Below are positions 5,929 through 6,834 of a stretch of DNA of 6,834 bases, piece by piece; within the stretch, counting starts at the first letter, position 1, and the number at the start of each line of letters is the position of its first letter. The notes under the pieces were generated by a model that did no database searches, was not told where the DNA came from, and was given only the letters and a program-made list of their open reading frames with translations. The position numbers and the translations under genes were made by a program. The DNA lies in contig DJVN01000027.1 of NCBI GenBank assembly GCA_002441205.1, forward strand, positions 1 to 6,834, in the 5' to 3' direction. The stretch comes from Syntrophaceae bacterium UBA6255. GTDB taxonomy: Bacteria > Desulfobacterota > Syntrophia > Syntrophales > Smithellaceae.

Positions 5929-5956
5929 GTGACACGGCCTCAAAGGCCGGGATGAC
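5929..5956. repeat. REP-like short palindrome
   Basis: CGGCCT (5935-5940), a CAA loop, and AGGCCG (5944-5949) form a tight 6-bp stem. Flanking GTGACA (5929-5934) and GGATGAC (5950-5956) extend the symmetry imperfectly. The layout resembles scattered extragenic palindromes found between convergent genes. Only one copy is in the window, so repetition is not shown. Confidence 0.4.
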
Positions 5957-6025
5957 GACTGTAGTAGCCACGTGCCCAATGTCGTTATTATTGTTGGACT
6001 GTTAATAATTTTTCAAATCGTTTGC

Positions 6026-6834
6026 TCAGCGTGCAGTATTATCGCCAAATGCCCGGAGTATTTCGTTGATGGCAAAACGAATTTTGACATTGGCGTTGGC
6101 TACTTTGGCCGCGTCTCTAATGCCGGCCAAACAACCCGGACAGTTGACGCTGACTTCGTTTAATCCGCTCGCCAGAACCTGATCGAGCTTCTTTTTTGCT
6201 TCATTGGCAACCTGTGTCTGATCATACTTATTGCGGATTGCGCTGGCAAAGCCGCAGCAAAGGGAATCAAATCGGTTATTGGCCAGTTCCACGACGTTCA
6301 TGCCCACTGCCTGATGCAGGCCGCGAATTGCGTCGTAGAAAACGTTTCCCAGTTCGCTGGTGTAGCAGGAATCGGAAATGGCAATGTCTTTTGAAAATTT
6401 GTGTTCGACGGTTAAATCGCCCGCGGAGTATTTTTCCCACAGCCATTCGTAAAGTGAAATGACCGGGTACGGCAATTTGACGCCGTGATAATTGGGCCAG
6501 ACATTGCCCAGATAGTTGCTGCACGAGCCGCAATAGCAAACCAAACGTTCTGTTTTCAATTTTTGCAGCGTTTGGTGTGTGCGCTTCACCAGGTCGGAAA
6601 AATATTGATAATCGCCAAAACGATGGGGAATCTCCCCGCAGCAGGCGTCACGCGGTCCGAATTTGGGCAAACCGGCCAGCGCCTTGGCGTTTTCCAGACG
6701 CTGGGGAAACGTCCGCCCGACGCAGCCGATAAAAAGAACATCCTTGGCTTTGGGTGGTATTTTCGTCCATTGATCCAAAAGGGCATGGTCTGCTTTCGGC
6801 GCCACTTTATAAATGTCAAAAAAGTAACCGGATT
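6026..6834 (-). CDS. Two-domain CCG iron-sulfur oxidoreductase (HdrB/HdrD-like), partial
   Basis: The frame is open to the window edge, so the 5' end is missing; a GTG at 6805 lies within apparently coding sequence (G-Y-F-F-D-I-Y-K-V-A-P-K-A-D) and is probably not the start. The visible 268 residues contain two cysteine-rich CCG domains (PF02754 type). The first has Cys37, C-C-G at 64-66 and C-x-x-C at 101-104. The second has Cys156, C-C-G at 192-194 and C-P-G-C at 231-234. Domain two fits the canonical C-x35-CCG-x36-C-x-x-C spacing. Domain one has a shorter first spacing (26). Such domains bind a noncubane [4Fe-4S] cluster in HdrB and occur in electron-transfer proteins of anaerobes, often with N-terminal ferredoxin or membrane domains. 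The partner and substrate cannot be determined here. No terminator is obvious after the stop. Confidence 0.88.
   Translation of the reverse strand, partial: SGYFFDIYKVAPKADHALLDQWTKIPPKAKDVLFIGCVGRTFPQRLENAKALAGLPKFGPRDACCGEIPHRFGDYQYFSDLVKRTHQTLQKLKTERLVCYCGSCSNYLGNVWPNYHGVKLPYPVISLYEWLWEKYSAGDLTVEHKFSKDIAISDSCYTSELGNVFYDAIRGLHQAVGMNVVELANNRFDSLCCGFASAIRNKYDQTQVANEAKKKLDQVLASGLNEVSVNCPGCLAGIRDAAKVANANVKIRFAINEILRAFGDNTAR

Larger units (their letters stand above)
5628..6025. other. 398-nt stretch without a recognisable gene
   Basis: It lies between the convergent ends of queG and the CCG oxidoreductase. Frame 2 on the plus strand is open from 5624 to the TGA at 5930-5932, but the only ATGs are internal, there is no ribosome binding site, and the Cys/Trp-rich translation matches nothing I know. 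An 8-bp inverted repeat, TCTCCGGC (5666-5673) and GCCGGAGA (5764-5771), brackets a part containing a small stem GTCCC/GGGAC around 5776-5796. The right half is AT-rich and holds two palindromic elements listed separately. No clear terminator with a T-run for either flanking gene. Confidence 0.55.

Noticed and set aside
5972..6163. 63-residue plus-strand frame with a hydrophobic start
   Set aside because: Most of it is antisense to the CCG oxidoreductase and it has no ribosome binding site.

Overview
The window looks like a chromosomal segment of an anaerobic bacterium, most likely a syntrophic or sulfate-reducing member of the Desulfobacterota (former Deltaproteobacteria). The grounds are an oxyanion uptake system feeding molybdenum/tungsten enzymes, a two-domain CCG iron-sulfur oxidoreductase of the HdrB/HdrD type, a DUF1847 cysteine-rich protein and a short-form QueG. 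No ribosomal or phylogenetic marker is present, so the assignment is an inference. There is no sign of phage, CRISPR or an intact insertion sequence.

Positions 14-4065 form a tungstate/molybdate module. A molbindin (single Mop domain, minus strand) is divergent from a 154-residue protein of unknown family (plus strand, 539-1003). That protein carries two ungapped 42-residue repeats, each opening near a Cys and closing with a C-Q-L-G-x-F motif. Converging on it is a minus-strand operon, wtpA-wtpB-wtpC: periplasmic oxyanion-binding protein, permease and ATPase. It is tightly packed (15-nt gap, then an ATGA overlap) and ends in a probable directional intrinsic terminator. The binding protein has the Asp and Glu expected of the six-coordinate WtpA (archaeal-type) family rather than classical ModA. 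Upstream of wtpA lie a TTGACA box and a 20-bp tandem repeat that could be an operator. The repeat protein is the best local candidate for a regulator of this module; this is inference from position and architecture.

Positions 4138-5627 hold two damaged plus-strand genes, a DUF1847 protein and an epoxyqueuosine reductase (QueG). DUF1847 has one frameshift followed by a TGA at a position where family members appear to read on. QueG has two frameshifts, lacks the usual N-terminal helix, and has a Ser at a cluster-ligand Cys. Two of the three frameshifts sit in the identical octamer TTCTGGGC, where TTCCTGGGC would restore the frame, and the third can be restored by adding a C to make CCCGG. Either this is a decaying pair of genes or a context-dependent sequencing error. 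The two explanations can be separated experimentally.

Positions 5628-6025 have no recognisable gene. They contain a long imperfect inverted repeat (5828-5889) and a small REP-like palindrome (5929-5956). From 6026 to the right edge a minus-strand CCG-domain oxidoreductase runs out of the window; its start is not visible.
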